Shown in pieces: positions 8,866 through 17,396 of a stretch of DNA of 64,000 bases. This stretch comes from JAEINY01 sp942490535 (GTDB lineage: Bacteria > Bacteroidota > Bacteroidia > Bacteroidales > Marinilabiliaceae), in contig CALNXQ010000002.1 of NCBI GenBank assembly GCA_942490535.1, forward strand, positions 372,001 through 436,000, in the 5' to 3' direction. Position 1 is the first letter of the stretch; the number at the start of each line of letters is the position of its first letter. Under the pieces are notes generated by a model. That model worked only from the letters and a program-made list of their open reading frames with translations, had not been told where the DNA came from and did not search any database. The position numbers and the translations under genes were made by a program.

Positions 8866-10044
8866 TTAATACAAAAAGCCAAACAGCCACAATGGAATCT
8901 GATTCCCCTGCCCTACTTCCATCATGTCACGGGCATAAAAATGTCCACCGTCAGTTTCCGGCTGCTTCTCTTCGCGACCTCCCACGTGAAAAACATGTTG
9001 TTGATTGACACTAAAATCGCCTTTCTTACACGAATTCACTTTGTTTTGATAGCCTACCTGGTTTAAAAAGAAAGTGCGGTGTAAGGTATCCTGCGATACT
9101 TCACCATGCATCACGGAATGTACCAGATTGGGATTGTGGATATACACCAGCGAAGGTTTTTTCACCGATTCCCCCGATTCTCCATATAATAAGTGAATCA
9201 ATTTTCCATATCCCAGGTAGTTCAAGTAATTCATAACCGTTGCCCGGGAGGTTTCAATCTCCTGACTCAAGCGGCTCACATTGGGCTGAAACGGTGCTGC
9301 CTTAGCCACACTATATAAAAGCTTCCGTAATTTAGGCAAGTACTTCAATTCAATTTGCTGCAAATAACTAATATCAATCTCTAGGATTAAATTGATATTT
9401 CGCAGTACATTCTCCAGGTAATTTCTTTTCTCCAGGAAAAAAGGATAATAGCCATGGTGGAGATAATCGGTAAAATAAGCCAAGGGTCTTACTTTATCTA
9501 CAATTTCACGACAGATGGATTCATGATTGGTCAGAATATCATTCAATGAATAACGCGAAAAATTGCAGCTTGCTTTTAGATTCAGATACTCGCGAAAAGA
9601 GAATCCTTCGATGTGATAAGCTGTCACGCAACCTTTCAGTTCTGGATTTTCATCTTTCAAACGCATGACGGATGAACCACTGAAGATGATTTGTAAATCG
9701 TCAAAGTGATCGTAACAATAGCGTAACTCTTTTGACCAATCAGGATATTTAAATACCTGGTCCAGGATCAGTGTCTTTCCTCCTGTTTTGCGAAATTCAT
9801 CGGCAAAAGATATAATGCTGCGACCGGTAAAATAAAGGTTGTTCAAATTGACATACAAACAACTCTTTTCAAACCCAAACGCTTTCTTGGCGTAATCCAA
9901 TAAAAAAGTTGTTTTTCCAACGCCACGAGCACCTTTAATACCTATTAACCGGTGCGACCAGTCAATTTCGGCCATCAGTTCCCGATGCACAGGTACTTCC
10001 AGGTGTTCTAACAGGTATTTATGTGTTTCGAAAAATGAATGCAT
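8866..10044 (-). CDS. ATP-binding protein, AAA/DUF4143 type
   Basis: A 392-residue protein. The Walker A motif is GARGVGKTTFLLDYAKK (near residue 40) and the Walker B-like segment is GGKTLILDQVFK. The sensor-like strand LQIIFSGSSV follows. The C-terminal part has the winged-helix-like stretch RLSQEIETSRATVMNYLNYL and then a DUF4143-type region. Such proteins are widespread and variable in Bacteroidota; their cellular role is not established. Downstream of residue 330 (NSCKKGDFSVNQQHVFHVGG) the family usually carries a nuclease-like motif, and a partial match is visible. It is monocistronic between nifJ and rho. Confidence 0.85.
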   Translation of the reverse strand: MHSFFETHKYLLEHLEVPVHRELMAEIDWSHRLIGIKGARGVGKTTFLLDYAKKAFGFEKSCLYVNLNNLYFTGRSIISFADEFRKTGGKTLILDQVFKYPDWSKELRYCYDHFDDLQIIFSGSSVMRLKDENPELKGCVTAYHIEGFSFREYLNLKASCNFSRYSLNDILTNHESICREIVDKVRPLAYFTDYLHHGYYPFFLEKRNYLENVLRNINLILEIDISYLQQIELKYLPKLRKLLYSVAKAAPFQPNVSRLSQEIETSRATVMNYLNYLGYGKLIHLLYGESGESVKKPSLVYIHNPNLVHSVMHGEVSQDTLHRTFFLNQVGYQNKVNSCKKGDFSVNQQHVFHVGGREEKQPETDGGHFYARDMMEVGQGNQIPLWLFGFLY

Positions 10045-10148
10045 TTCTTATGATTGTATGGCAAAGTTAAAATCCTTCACCAGACTACTGCAATCTCTAC
10101 ATTACAATTTTCACAAATCCCTGTAATTTAAAATTAATAAAAATAAAA

Positions 10149-10171
10149 AAGGCCACCTATCAGGCAGCCTT
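10149..10171 (-). terminator. Terminator downstream of rho
   Basis: AAGGC...CCT / AGG...GCCTT stem with a 2-nt internal mismatch, followed on the minus strand by a T-rich run. It lies 28 bp past the rho stop. Confidence 0.65.
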
Positions 10172-10198
10172 CTTGTATATGATTGTCAGTATTTACGG

Positions 10199-11980
10199 CT
10201 ATCGCGCGTTCATAGAGATTAAAAATTCCTCGTTGGATCTTGTTTTCGACATACGGTCGTTCAAAAATTCCATCGCTTCTACCGGCGTCATATCGGACAA
10301 ATAATTTCTTAAAATCCAAACCCGGTTCATCATCTCCTGATCCATCAATAAATCTTCGCGACGCGTGCTCGACAAATTGACATCCACAGCAGGGAAAATA
10401 CGCTTGTTGGACAAACGACGATCCAATTGTAATTCCATGTTACCAGTACCTTTAAACTCCTCAAAGATAACCTCATCCATTTTCGAACCTGTTTCCGTCA
10501 GAGCGGTTGCGATAATGGTTAATGACCCACCATCTTCAATGTTACGAGCAGCACCAAAGAATCGCTTGGGACGGTGCAGGGCATTGGCATCCACACCACC
10601 GGACAACACTTTTCCTGAAGCCGGAGAAACGGTATTGTAAGCACGGGCCAGACGGGTAATAGAATCCAATAACACAACCACATCATGTCCACATTCAACC
10701 ATCCGTTTCGCTTTCTCCAACACAATATTGGCCACTTTAACATGACGCTCAGCTGGTTCATCAAAAGTAGATGATACCACTTCTGCATTCACACTACGTG
10801 CCATATCGGTTACCTCTTCAGGACGCTCATCAATCAACAAAATGATCATGTACACTTCAGGATGATTAGCGGCAATAGAATTAGCCACATCTTTGAGCAA
10901 TACAGTTTTACCCGTTTTAGGCTGCGCCACAATTAACCCCCTCTGACCTTTACCAATAGGTGCAAACATATCCACTACACGAGAAGATAAATTTGATCGG
11001 GTTCCGGTTAAATTAAATTTCTCATTGGGGAAGATCGGTGTCAAGTGTTCAAAAGGAACACGGTCCCGCACAATCTCAGGTGAACGTCCGTTGATCAGCT
11101 CCACCTTAATCAAAGGAAAGTACTTCTCACCTTCTTTAGGGGGACGAATGGATCCCAAAACGGTATCACCAGTCTTCAATCCAAACAACTTTATTTGCGA
11201 TTGAGATACATATATATCATCCGGAGAATTCAGATAGTTATAATCCGAGGAACGTAAAAAACCATAACCATCAGGCATGATTTCCAACACACCGGAAGCT
11301 GAAATAATACCTTCAAACTCATAGTTTTTGTCTTCACGCCGCTCGAACGAACGACGTCCCTGTTCGCGCTGTGGACGGTCGCCTTGTTGGGGGCGACGAG
11401 CGCCTTGATCATCCTGATTTCTCCGTTCTTTAACGGGACGATCAGATCTAACCTCGCGGCGTTCTTCCTGCATTTTGGGTTCTGTAGCCTCTTCAGCCAC
11501 CACACTCTCCGGGGCCACTTCTTCTTTAACCTTTGGCTCCGCTCTCTTGAACACCTTACGAGGCTTTTCTTCTACCTCTTTAGCCTCTGTTTCGGCTTCC
11601 ACAGGTTTATCTGCTTTAGCTGAAACTTCAACTTTTTCAGCCCTCACCGGCTTTTCTGTTTTAGCTGGTTTTTCTGCTTTCACCGCATCGTCACCAGAGA
11701 TGGTTTCGGCAGCTTCAGCTACGCGCGACGATATGGAAGACGCCACCGGACCACTCTCTACCTTTTCAGAACGCGGACGTTTGGTACGTGGTTTTCTATC
11801 GGCAGGCCTATCTTTCTTTTCTGATTTTTTATCACTGCTCACCTGAATGGCTTGCTCGTCTAATATCTTATAAATCAGATCTTGTTTCTTATACGACTCA
11901 ACCTTCTTTACATTAAGGTCTTTTGCTACTTGTCGCAATTCCGTTAAAAGCTTCTTATTAAGCTCAAGAATATCATACAT
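10199..11980 (-). CDS. rho: Transcription termination factor Rho
   Basis: A 593-residue RNA-dependent ATPase that ends transcription at Rho-dependent sites. Residues 1-48 form the Rho_N SAP-like domain (LNKKLLTELRQVAKDLNV). Residues about 50-225 are a long Lys/Glu/Pro/Arg-rich insert typical of Bacteroidota Rho, which makes it longer than the roughly 420-residue E. coli protein. The cold-shock RNA-binding fold follows (GVLEIMPDGYGFLRSSDYNY). The ATPase core has Walker A AQPKTGKTVLLKDVAN, Walker B HDVVVLLDSITRLARAYN and the Q/R-loop region GSLTIIATALTETGSKMD. The frame is intact and the start is the first ATG before the conserved N-terminus. Confidence 0.98.
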   Translation of the reverse strand: MYDILELNKKLLTELRQVAKDLNVKKVESYKKQDLIYKILDEQAIQVSSDKKSEKKDRPADRKPRTKRPRSEKVESGPVASSISSRVAEAAETISGDDAVKAEKPAKTEKPVRAEKVEVSAKADKPVEAETEAKEVEEKPRKVFKRAEPKVKEEVAPESVVAEEATEPKMQEERREVRSDRPVKERRNQDDQGARRPQQGDRPQREQGRRSFERREDKNYEFEGIISASGVLEIMPDGYGFLRSSDYNYLNSPDDIYVSQSQIKLFGLKTGDTVLGSIRPPKEGEKYFPLIKVELINGRSPEIVRDRVPFEHLTPIFPNEKFNLTGTRSNLSSRVVDMFAPIGKGQRGLIVAQPKTGKTVLLKDVANSIAANHPEVYMIILLIDERPEEVTDMARSVNAEVVSSTFDEPAERHVKVANIVLEKAKRMVECGHDVVVLLDSITRLARAYNTVSPASGKVLSGGVDANALHRPKRFFGAARNIEDGGSLTIIATALTETGSKMDEVIFEEFKGTGNMELQLDRRLSNKRIFPAVDVNLSSTRREDLLMDQEMMNRVWILRNYLSDMTPVEAMEFLNDRMSKTRSNEEFLISMNAR

Positions 11981-12277
11981 ATGATCAAACGAATATTTTG
12001 TGGGAAATTCCTTTACGAATAAACTATTTTAATATTGATTTTCGAAAAGATTGCTTAGAAGTGAAAACCTGACAGGCCTCACTTTGATATTGTTGCAAAG
12101 CTAAAGATTCTTTGCCTTACAGCAAAATATTTCACCCACTTTCGGAGTTTTAAATTGATTTTTAACGCTAAATGACTTTGAAGTCACCAAAAAAAAATGC
12201 ATCTTTAAACTATACGATGTCTACAAACGTTTAATAAACCGCATACCAAACCATTCACAACCACCGGTAAAAACACT
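11981..12277. other. Divergent intergenic region, rho / sigA
   Basis: 297 bp between the divergent starts of rho and sigA. It must hold both promoters, but I find no convincing TAnnTTTG box on either strand. No gene or stable hairpin is seen. Confidence 0.5.
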
Positions 12278-13141
12278 ATGAGACAACTTAAAATTACCAA
12301 ACAAGTCACTAACAGAGAAACCCCTTCGTTGGACAAGTACCTGCACGAAATTGGAAAAGTTAGATTACTCTCGGCTGATGAAGAAGTAAGCCTGGCAAAA
12401 AAAATCAGAAAAGGTGATGACAAAGCTCTTGATCAACTCATCAATGGAAATCTACGATTCGTTGTATCAGTTTCCAAACAGTATCAGAATCAAGGACTCA
12501 GCCTACCTGATCTAATTAATGAAGGCAACCTGGGACTTATTAAAGCTGCGCAGCGCTTTGATGAAACGCGCGGTTTTAAATTTATCAGTTATGCCGTTTG
12601 GTGGATCCGTCAATCCATTCTGCAAGCCTTGGCTGAGCAAGCTCGTATCGTGCGGCTACCACTCAATAAAATTGGGTCCATCAACAAAGTGAATAATACA
12701 TTTGCCCGATTAGAGCAAGATTTTCAGCGCGAACCCACTCCTGATGAGATTGCTATAGCCCTGGAAATGGCCCCAAAAGAAGTAAAAGAAGCCCTAAAAG
12801 TGTCTTCGCGTCACATCTCCATGGATGCCCCGCTGAAAAAAGATGAAGATAACACGCTTTATGACATCATCCTGGCATCCGACACAATCAGTCCGGATTC
12901 CCATCTTTTAGATGATTCCTTGCGCAAGGAAATTGATCGATCGCTGGCCACCTTATCAACCCGCGAATCGGACATCATAAAATTGTATTACGGATTAAAT
13001 GGCGAGCCGCCTTATTCCCTGGAAGAAATTGGCAAATTATTCAATTTAACACGTGAACGCGTGCGTCAAATTAAAGAAAAAGCCATTAAGCGTCTCAAGC
13101 ACACTTATCGAAGTAAAATCTTACGATCTTACCTTGGATAA
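12278..13141 (+). CDS. RNA polymerase sigma factor, SigA/RpoD type
   Basis: A 287-residue protein, the usual length of the primary sigma factor of Bacteroidota, which lacks the long region 1.1. Region 1.2 is SLDKYLHEIGKVRLLSADEE. Region 2 holds NLRFVVSVSKQYQNQGLSL, the core-binding LINEGNLGLIKAAQRFDETR and the -10-melting GFKFISYAVWWIRQSI. Region 3 starts at RIVRLPLNKIGSINKV. Region 4 holds the HTH (YSLEEIGKLFNLTRERVRQI). The N-terminus MRQLKITK is the standard start of this family. Region 3 and the spacer DEDNTLYDIILASD differ somewhat from typical SigA, so it could be a second, paralogous SigA-like factor. A primary role is more likely but cannot be proved here. Confidence 0.93.
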   Translation: MRQLKITKQVTNRETPSLDKYLHEIGKVRLLSADEEVSLAKKIRKGDDKALDQLINGNLRFVVSVSKQYQNQGLSLPDLINEGNLGLIKAAQRFDETRGFKFISYAVWWIRQSILQALAEQARIVRLPLNKIGSINKVNNTFARLEQDFQREPTPDEIAIALEMAPKEVKEALKVSSRHISMDAPLKKDEDNTLYDIILASDTISPDSHLLDDSLRKEIDRSLATLSTRESDIIKLYYGLNGEPPYSLEEIGKLFNLTRERVRQIKEKAIKRLKHTYRSKILRSYLG

Positions 13142-13144
13142 CCC

Positions 13145-13176
13145 GAGCCTCGTTGTAAGCTAGGTACTCCTTTTTT
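13145..13176 (+). terminator. Probable terminator of sigA
   Basis: GAGCCT / AGG-ta-CTC stem with a roughly 11-nt loop, followed by six T. It starts 3 bp after the stop codon. Confidence 0.55.
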
Positions 13177-13363
13177 GTTCTATCTGATGCCTCTTTGTTT
13201 GAGCACTGAAATACATTAGCAAGTATCAGCATACTTTCTTCGAACTGTTTATAATGCCCGATTTACTCCTGGGTTAAAGGACTATTTTGAGGCCCTAAGG
13301 CACTTTGTGGTATTCACAGGTGTGCCCATCTTTCACTACAATAAAGATATATTGCAAAAATCA

Positions 13364-13394
13364 TTGTCTTCTAAAAACCGGATGTCTACATTTG
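13364..13394 (+). promoter_or_regulatory. Promoter of rpe (Bacteroidota type)
   Basis: TTG at 13364-13366, a 20-nt spacer, then TACATTTG at 13387-13394. This matches the Bacteroidota consensus of a -33 TTTG box and a -7 TAnnTTTG box 19-21 nt apart. It predicts a transcript starting near 13400. Confidence 0.6.
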
Positions 13395-13482
13395 TGCCAT
13401 AAAATCATGGAGGTCTGTTTTTCAATAAATCGGGAAACATTCCTTTTTGTTGTAAAGTTATTTGAACTGAAAAGAATACACA

Positions 13483-14139
13483 ATGAAGCACTTAATATCA
13501 CCATCTTTATTGGCTGCAGACTTCAGTAATCTGAAGCAGGATGTGGAAATGATCAACCAAAGTGAGGCCGATTGGTTTCACCTGGATATAATGGATGGTG
13601 TTTTTGTTCCCAACATCTCTTTTGGGATTCCGATTTTGGAAGCCATTAAACCATTGGCCCAAAAACCTTTTGATGTGCATCTGATGATTGAGCAACCGGA
13701 TCGATACATTGAAGCATTTAAAAAGGCTGGCGCCGATATTTACAACGTTCATTACGAAGCTTGCAATCATTTGCATCGCACTATCCAATCCATTCATCAA
13801 CAAGACATGAAAGCTGGGGTGACATTGAATCCGCATACGCCGGTTGCCTTGCTGGAAGATATCGTGAGTGAATTGGATTTGGTCCTATTGATGTCGGTCA
13901 ATCCGGGATTTGGAGGCCAAAAATTCATTGAAAACACTTATTCAAAAGTAGCTCAACTTAAAGAGCTCATCCTTAGAAAAAACAGTCGGGCTCTAATTCA
14001 GGTTGATGGTGGTGTGGACAATACCAATGCTCAGAAATTGGTGAAGGCCGGAACTGATGTATTGGTAGCGGGCAGTTACATTTTCAAATCTTCGGATCAA
14101 CTAAGCACTATCTCCGGATTGAAAAATATGACTTTTTAG
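13483..14139 (+). CDS. rpe: Ribulose-phosphate 3-epimerase
   Basis: A 218-residue TIM barrel that interconverts ribulose 5-phosphate and xylulose 5-phosphate in the pentose phosphate pathway. Family hallmarks are present: ISPSLLAADFSNL at the N-terminus, FHLDIMDGVFVPNISFG with the metal/catalytic Asp, FDVHLMIEQPDRYI, VLLMSVNPGFGGQKFI, and the phosphate-binding IQVDGGVDN and AGTDVLVAGSYIF. Length is normal for the family and the start is the first ATG, preceded by a promoter at 13364-13394. A terminator follows at 14178-14216. Confidence 0.97.
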   Translation: MKHLISPSLLAADFSNLKQDVEMINQSEADWFHLDIMDGVFVPNISFGIPILEAIKPLAQKPFDVHLMIEQPDRYIEAFKKAGADIYNVHYEACNHLHRTIQSIHQQDMKAGVTLNPHTPVALLEDIVSELDLVLLMSVNPGFGGQKFIENTYSKVAQLKELILRKNSRALIQVDGGVDNTNAQKLVKAGTDVLVAGSYIFKSSDQLSTISGLKNMTF

Positions 14140-14177
14140 TAGCCAGACCTTACCTACAAAGAGATACAAAATACTAG

Positions 14178-14216
14178 CGCAAAGGCATGGATCCATCCAT
14201 TGCACTTTGCGTTTTT
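14178..14216 (+). terminator. Terminator of rpe
   Basis: CGCAAAG / CTTTGCG stem enclosing a GC-containing apical loop, followed by five T. It also separates rpe from the convergent lysine-pathway-like gene. Confidence 0.8.
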
Positions 14217-14246
14217 CAGCAACTCACTAATACCGTGACCATCTAT

Positions 14247-15458
14247 TTAGTCAAGATAGTCGGCCAAGTAATTAAACTGCTCATTTAGATTTCCATTTCG
14301 CAATACAGTGGCCCGCTTTAGTACTTTATTGTAATCCCCTTCCCAAAAATAGGGCAATACCATGTGCTCAATCTGATTGGCGAAATCAACAGAAGCCTCT
14401 ACAGCTAAAGCAGAAGGCAGGTTATCAATGGTCATCACCGTAACGTTATCATCAGCTGAAAACGCAGGTTGTATGGAGAGATCAGACCGCTTCACATCGT
14501 AAAAAGGTTCTTCCAAAGTGGATAACTGCATAGAAAAAGGAAGGGGTCCCGGAATATCACAGCTCACATCACCAAACACTTTAATTCGAATATCCTCATA
14601 CATGGCTTCATCCGCAGTTAGGAATTTAGGAAATCGACTGTCCCAATAATGACCGGCAATATATACGTCAGCTCTTTTAATGTATTCATAAATATTACTT
14701 TCAAATTCCTGGGGATGGGAACGCAAATAATCTTTGGAGAAATGGGCAAGATCATTATGCTTCATGTAATCATGCGGACTAGCCAGGTAATAAATCAAAG
14801 CAGCTTTAGGTTCGCCTAAAAACTGCTGACGATTCACCTCCTTAGCTCCAATAGCTTCTAAAACTTCTTCCACCCCATTAGTTACCTTACCTTGTCCGGT
14901 CACCAAAATCCGGCCTTTACAGCCAATTGCTTTTTTAACCTCTTGAAACAACTGGTCTTTATCTATTAAAAATGAGGTTGACAACAGGGAGAACTGACCT
15001 GTTTTTAATCCGTATGCCCGAAGTACATTATAGGCTCCAACCAAACCAGCCCAATAACCAAAACCCACCAACCTTTTATTATCTGTTCCCTTCAAAAATT
15101 CATAATCCAGAATAGTCACATGATTATCGTGTGCCCCTTTTAAAAGTTTTTTATTACGCGGTTGGCGTTTTGCCACATGCGAAAAAAAGAGGTATTTTTT
15201 TCCCGGTATCAGTTCTTCTGCTTCGATCTCTCGTATGCCCAGTATGACATCACAAGAAGACAAATCATCTGTTACCTGGCACCCTGCCTTTACATAGGAA
15301 GCATCGTCAAACACTCTTTGAGCAGATGGCTGAACAATGATGCTCAATCCCTTATGTGCTTTTAACAAATGCTTTGCCACATCAGGTGTGATAGGCGCAC
15401 GTCGTTCCGTTGGATATTGTTTTTCCCGGACGATTCCAATTTTCAGCTCAGTAATCAT
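14247..15458 (-). CDS. Saccharopine dehydrogenase (lysine-forming)-like / AlaDH-PNT family protein
   Basis: A 403-residue protein. The N-terminal AlaDH/PNT domain has IGIVREKQYPTERRAPITPD, followed by the family-typical segments VLGIREIEAEEL and YLFFSHVAKRQPRNKKLL. Rossmann-type strands appear in the middle (KGRILVTGQGKVTNGVEEVL), then FGDVSCDIPGPLPF and the C-terminal TIDNLPSALAVEAS. This is the pattern of the LYS1-like NAD-dependent saccharopine dehydrogenases found in Bacteroidota. Whether it acts on saccharopine here is inferred from homology only. It is convergent with rpe and divergent from ssrA. Confidence 0.85.
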   Translation of the reverse strand: MITELKIGIVREKQYPTERRAPITPDVAKHLLKAHKGLSIIVQPSAQRVFDDASYVKAGCQVTDDLSSCDVILGIREIEAEELIPGKKYLFFSHVAKRQPRNKKLLKGAHDNHVTILDYEFLKGTDNKRLVGFGYWAGLVGAYNVLRAYGLKTGQFSLLSTSFLIDKDQLFQEVKKAIGCKGRILVTGQGKVTNGVEEVLEAIGAKEVNRQQFLGEPKAALIYYLASPHDYMKHNDLAHFSKDYLRSHPQEFESNIYEYIKRADVYIAGHYWDSRFPKFLTADEAMYEDIRIKVFGDVSCDIPGPLPFSMQLSTLEEPFYDVKRSDLSIQPAFSADDNVTVMTIDNLPSALAVEASVDFANQIEHMVLPYFWEGDYNKVLKRATVLRNGNLNEQFNYLADYLD

Positions 15459-15574
15459 AATTTAAATATTCCTGCGGTGTAATGATTTAATTAAATTTAA
15501 GAAAATAATGCTCGTCATCCTAGTCTTTTAGCATATTTTAAACTCCTCGAAGAAAAAAAGCTCACAATTTTTAT

Positions 15575-15582
15575 TATCTTTG
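15575..15582 (+). promoter_or_regulatory. -7 box of the ssrA promoter
   Basis: TATCTTTG fits TAnnTTTG and lies 40 nt before the mature tmRNA 5' end, leaving room for a processed leader. A clear -33 box is not seen. Confidence 0.5.
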
Positions 15583-15622
15583 TAGTGTATTTTACTAACA
15601 CCAAAGAACGTATTTGGTAACC

Positions 15623-16022
15623 GGGGCTGACGTGGATTTGACAGCTTGGTAAAGTGATATGTAAGCATGTCGAGCGTCGTGATGCTGGCTCGTTAAACTC
15701 GGATCTCAACCTTTTAATTGGCGAAAATAATTTTGCTCTTGCAGCTTAATCGAAGCATAGTAGATTAGCTATATTCCTGCTCTAGGAGCGGGAACAAGAC
15801 ATCTCTCGGGTGCTAACGTTCTGAGGCGGCCCGAATCAGAGATGCTGGAAAATCGGAACTAGGAAGTAATGCACCTTGAATTATTTCCGAAATTTAAGAG
15901 GATAAGGTAACAGTCGGTGGCTTTGATCCAGCTGTTACTCGAAAACCAAGTCGAAGCTACACATGTAGAAAGCATAAAGCTTCCTTGTCTGGACCAGGGT
16001 TCGATTCCCTGCAGCTCCACCA
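15623..16022 (+). ncRNA. ssrA: Transfer-messenger RNA
   Basis: The 5' end GGGGCUGA pairs with the 3' CAGCUCC (one G-U), forming the tRNA-like acceptor stem. The T-arm GGTTCGATTCC and an encoded CCA complete the 3' end. The tag frame at 15720-15749 reads GGC GAA AAT AAT TTT GCT CTT GCA GCT TAA, i.e. GENNFALAA after the charged Ala. This is a Bacteroidota-type tag (commonly GENNYALAA), with Phe for Tyr. The RNA rescues stalled ribosomes and marks the nascent protein for proteolysis. The 3' end is the integration site of the element that follows, and the element's left end restores it intact. Confidence 0.96.
16004..16020 (+). other. attL
   Basis: ATTCCCTGCAGCTCCAC, the end of ssrA. It repeats at 33943-33959 with a single T/C difference; the last 14 bases are identical. 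Confidence 0.88.
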
Positions 16023-16052
16023 GAACGATTTTAAATTTCTTCAGAATACTTC

Positions 16053-16085
16053 AAATCCCTTTACTACAAAGGGATTTTGTTTTTT
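16053..16085 (+). terminator. Terminator after ssrA
   Basis: Perfect 10-bp stem AAATCCCTTT / AAAGGGATTT with a 5-nt loop, then T4-G-T6. It lies on the element side of attL, so the present ssrA terminator was brought in by the element. Confidence 0.9.
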
Positions 16086-16120
16086 GTTCATTTTTATTTT
16101 TTCAGCTTTTTTCTAAATTT

Positions 16121-16168
16121 GTTTCACCTATCGTTCACCACGAAACACAAATTGATATTTGGTGAAAC
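16121..16168. promoter_or_regulatory. Putative integrase arm-type sites (left)
   Basis: GTTTCACC at 16121-16128, GTTCACC at 16133-16139 and the inverted GGTGAAAC at 16161-16168 lie just upstream of the integrase gene. The same octamer recurs near the right end (33866-33884). The arrangement resembles integrase arm sites or an operator for the integrase gene. Confidence 0.45.
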
Positions 16169-16190
16169 ATTTTAACGAAACCTATTACAC

Positions 16191-17396
16191 ATGGCTGATT
16201 CATTTTCATTGAAGTTTTATTTGAATAAAAAAAAGACCAGAGGTACAAACGAATACAAAATCTACGGTCGCTTAATCATTGATCGAAAAAAGAGTGAATT
16301 TGCGACGAGCTATTTTATTGATGAAAAATCATGGGATGAGTCAAAAGGACGCGCAAAAAAGAATATGGCGATTAATGATGAATTGGCAGTATTCGAATCG
16401 GAAATTAACCGACTAAGACGCAAACTTCTTGATGAAGACAAACCAGTTTCATCAAAGATCATTATACAACTCCTAAAAGGTGACCGGAAAGAAAAGCGCT
16501 TTCTAATAGAATATTTGGATGAGCATATTCTTCAGATTAAAGAAAAGAGAGAACATGCCGTCAATACGTGTAATCACTATCAATCCTCACGGAATATATA
16601 TGCACAGTTCTTACAAGACAGATTTAAACAGTCGGACTATGCTATAAACAGCATTGATTATGAATTCCTAAATGACTTTGATACTTATATGATATCGGAG
16701 TACAAGGATAAATTAGGGAGACATGTTAAGAGGAATACGGTAAATAAACACCATTCCCGACTTAGAACCATGCTTCACAAAGCTGTCAGGGAAGAAATAA
16801 TCAGTCAGAACCCATATGGAAGATTTCAGTTAAAATACAAACCAACTAACAGAACCTTCCTCACAAAGCAAGAGGTAAACAAAATAAGAGAACAAGATTT
16901 CTCTAACAATCCCACCCTGGATCGGGTCCGTGATTTTTTTCTTTTTTCATGTTACACCAGCCTAAGGTATTCGGATGCTTTCCACCTTAAGGTGCATAAT
17001 ATAATAGACACAGATGATGAGAAGAAAATGATTTGGGTTCCTTCCATGATTAAAACCGAAGAAAGCGTTTACATACCAATTATTGAAGGAACACAAGAGA
17101 TCATTGATAAATATACCAATGATCCTGCTCGCGAAATTGAAGGATATATCCTACCTCGATATTCCAATCAAAAGATAAACTCATTTCTAAAACACATTGC
17201 AACAATATGTGGCCTAAAAAAAGAACTCACTCACCATGTGGCAAGACATACCTTTGCGACAATTGCTCTTAATAGTGGCATGCCCCTCGAAGTTGTCCAA
17301 AAAATATTAGGGCACACTCAAATAAGAACCACGCAGATATATGCGAAAATGCAAGTGAGTACTTTGGAAAAAGAAATGGAGAAATTTGATTTATAA
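16191..17396 (+). CDS. int: Tyrosine-type site-specific integrase
   Basis: A 401-residue recombinase of the Bacteroidota type. An N-terminal arm-binding domain (SLKFYLNKKKTRGTNEYKIY) and a SAM-like core-binding domain (residues about 100-210) precede the catalytic domain. Catalytic residues are visible: Arg in SCYTSLRYSDAF, His-x-x-Arg in LTHHVARHTFATIAL, His in KILGHTQIRTTQ and the Tyr nucleophile in IYAKM. It lies 170 bp from attL and presumably recombines the tmRNA 3' end with the element's att site. The stop overlaps the next ATG (TAATG), suggesting translational coupling. Confidence 0.95.
   Translation: MADSFSLKFYLNKKKTRGTNEYKIYGRLIIDRKKSEFATSYFIDEKSWDESKGRAKKNMAINDELAVFESEINRLRRKLLDEDKPVSSKIIIQLLKGDRKEKRFLIEYLDEHILQIKEKREHAVNTCNHYQSSRNIYAQFLQDRFKQSDYAINSIDYEFLNDFDTYMISEYKDKLGRHVKRNTVNKHHSRLRTMLHKAVREEIISQNPYGRFQLKYKPTNRTFLTKQEVNKIREQDFSNNPTLDRVRDFFLFSCYTSLRYSDAFHLKVHNIIDTDDEKKMIWVPSMIKTEESVYIPIIEGTQEIIDKYTNDPAREIEGYILPRYSNQKINSFLKHIATICGLKKELTHHVARHTFATIALNSGMPLEVVQKILGHTQIRTTQIYAKMQVSTLEKEMEKFDL

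Larger units (their letters stand above)
13142..13482. other. Intergenic region, sigA / rpe
   Basis: 341 bp. It holds the sigA terminator at the left and the rpe promoter at 13364-13394, then an 88-bp leader. A 74-codon open frame overlapping the rpe start (13305-13529) has no family features and I do not call it. Confidence 0.6.

Noticed and set aside
13305..13529. 74-codon plus-strand frame
   Set aside because: It overlaps the rpe promoter, leader and first 47 bases of rpe; no family features.
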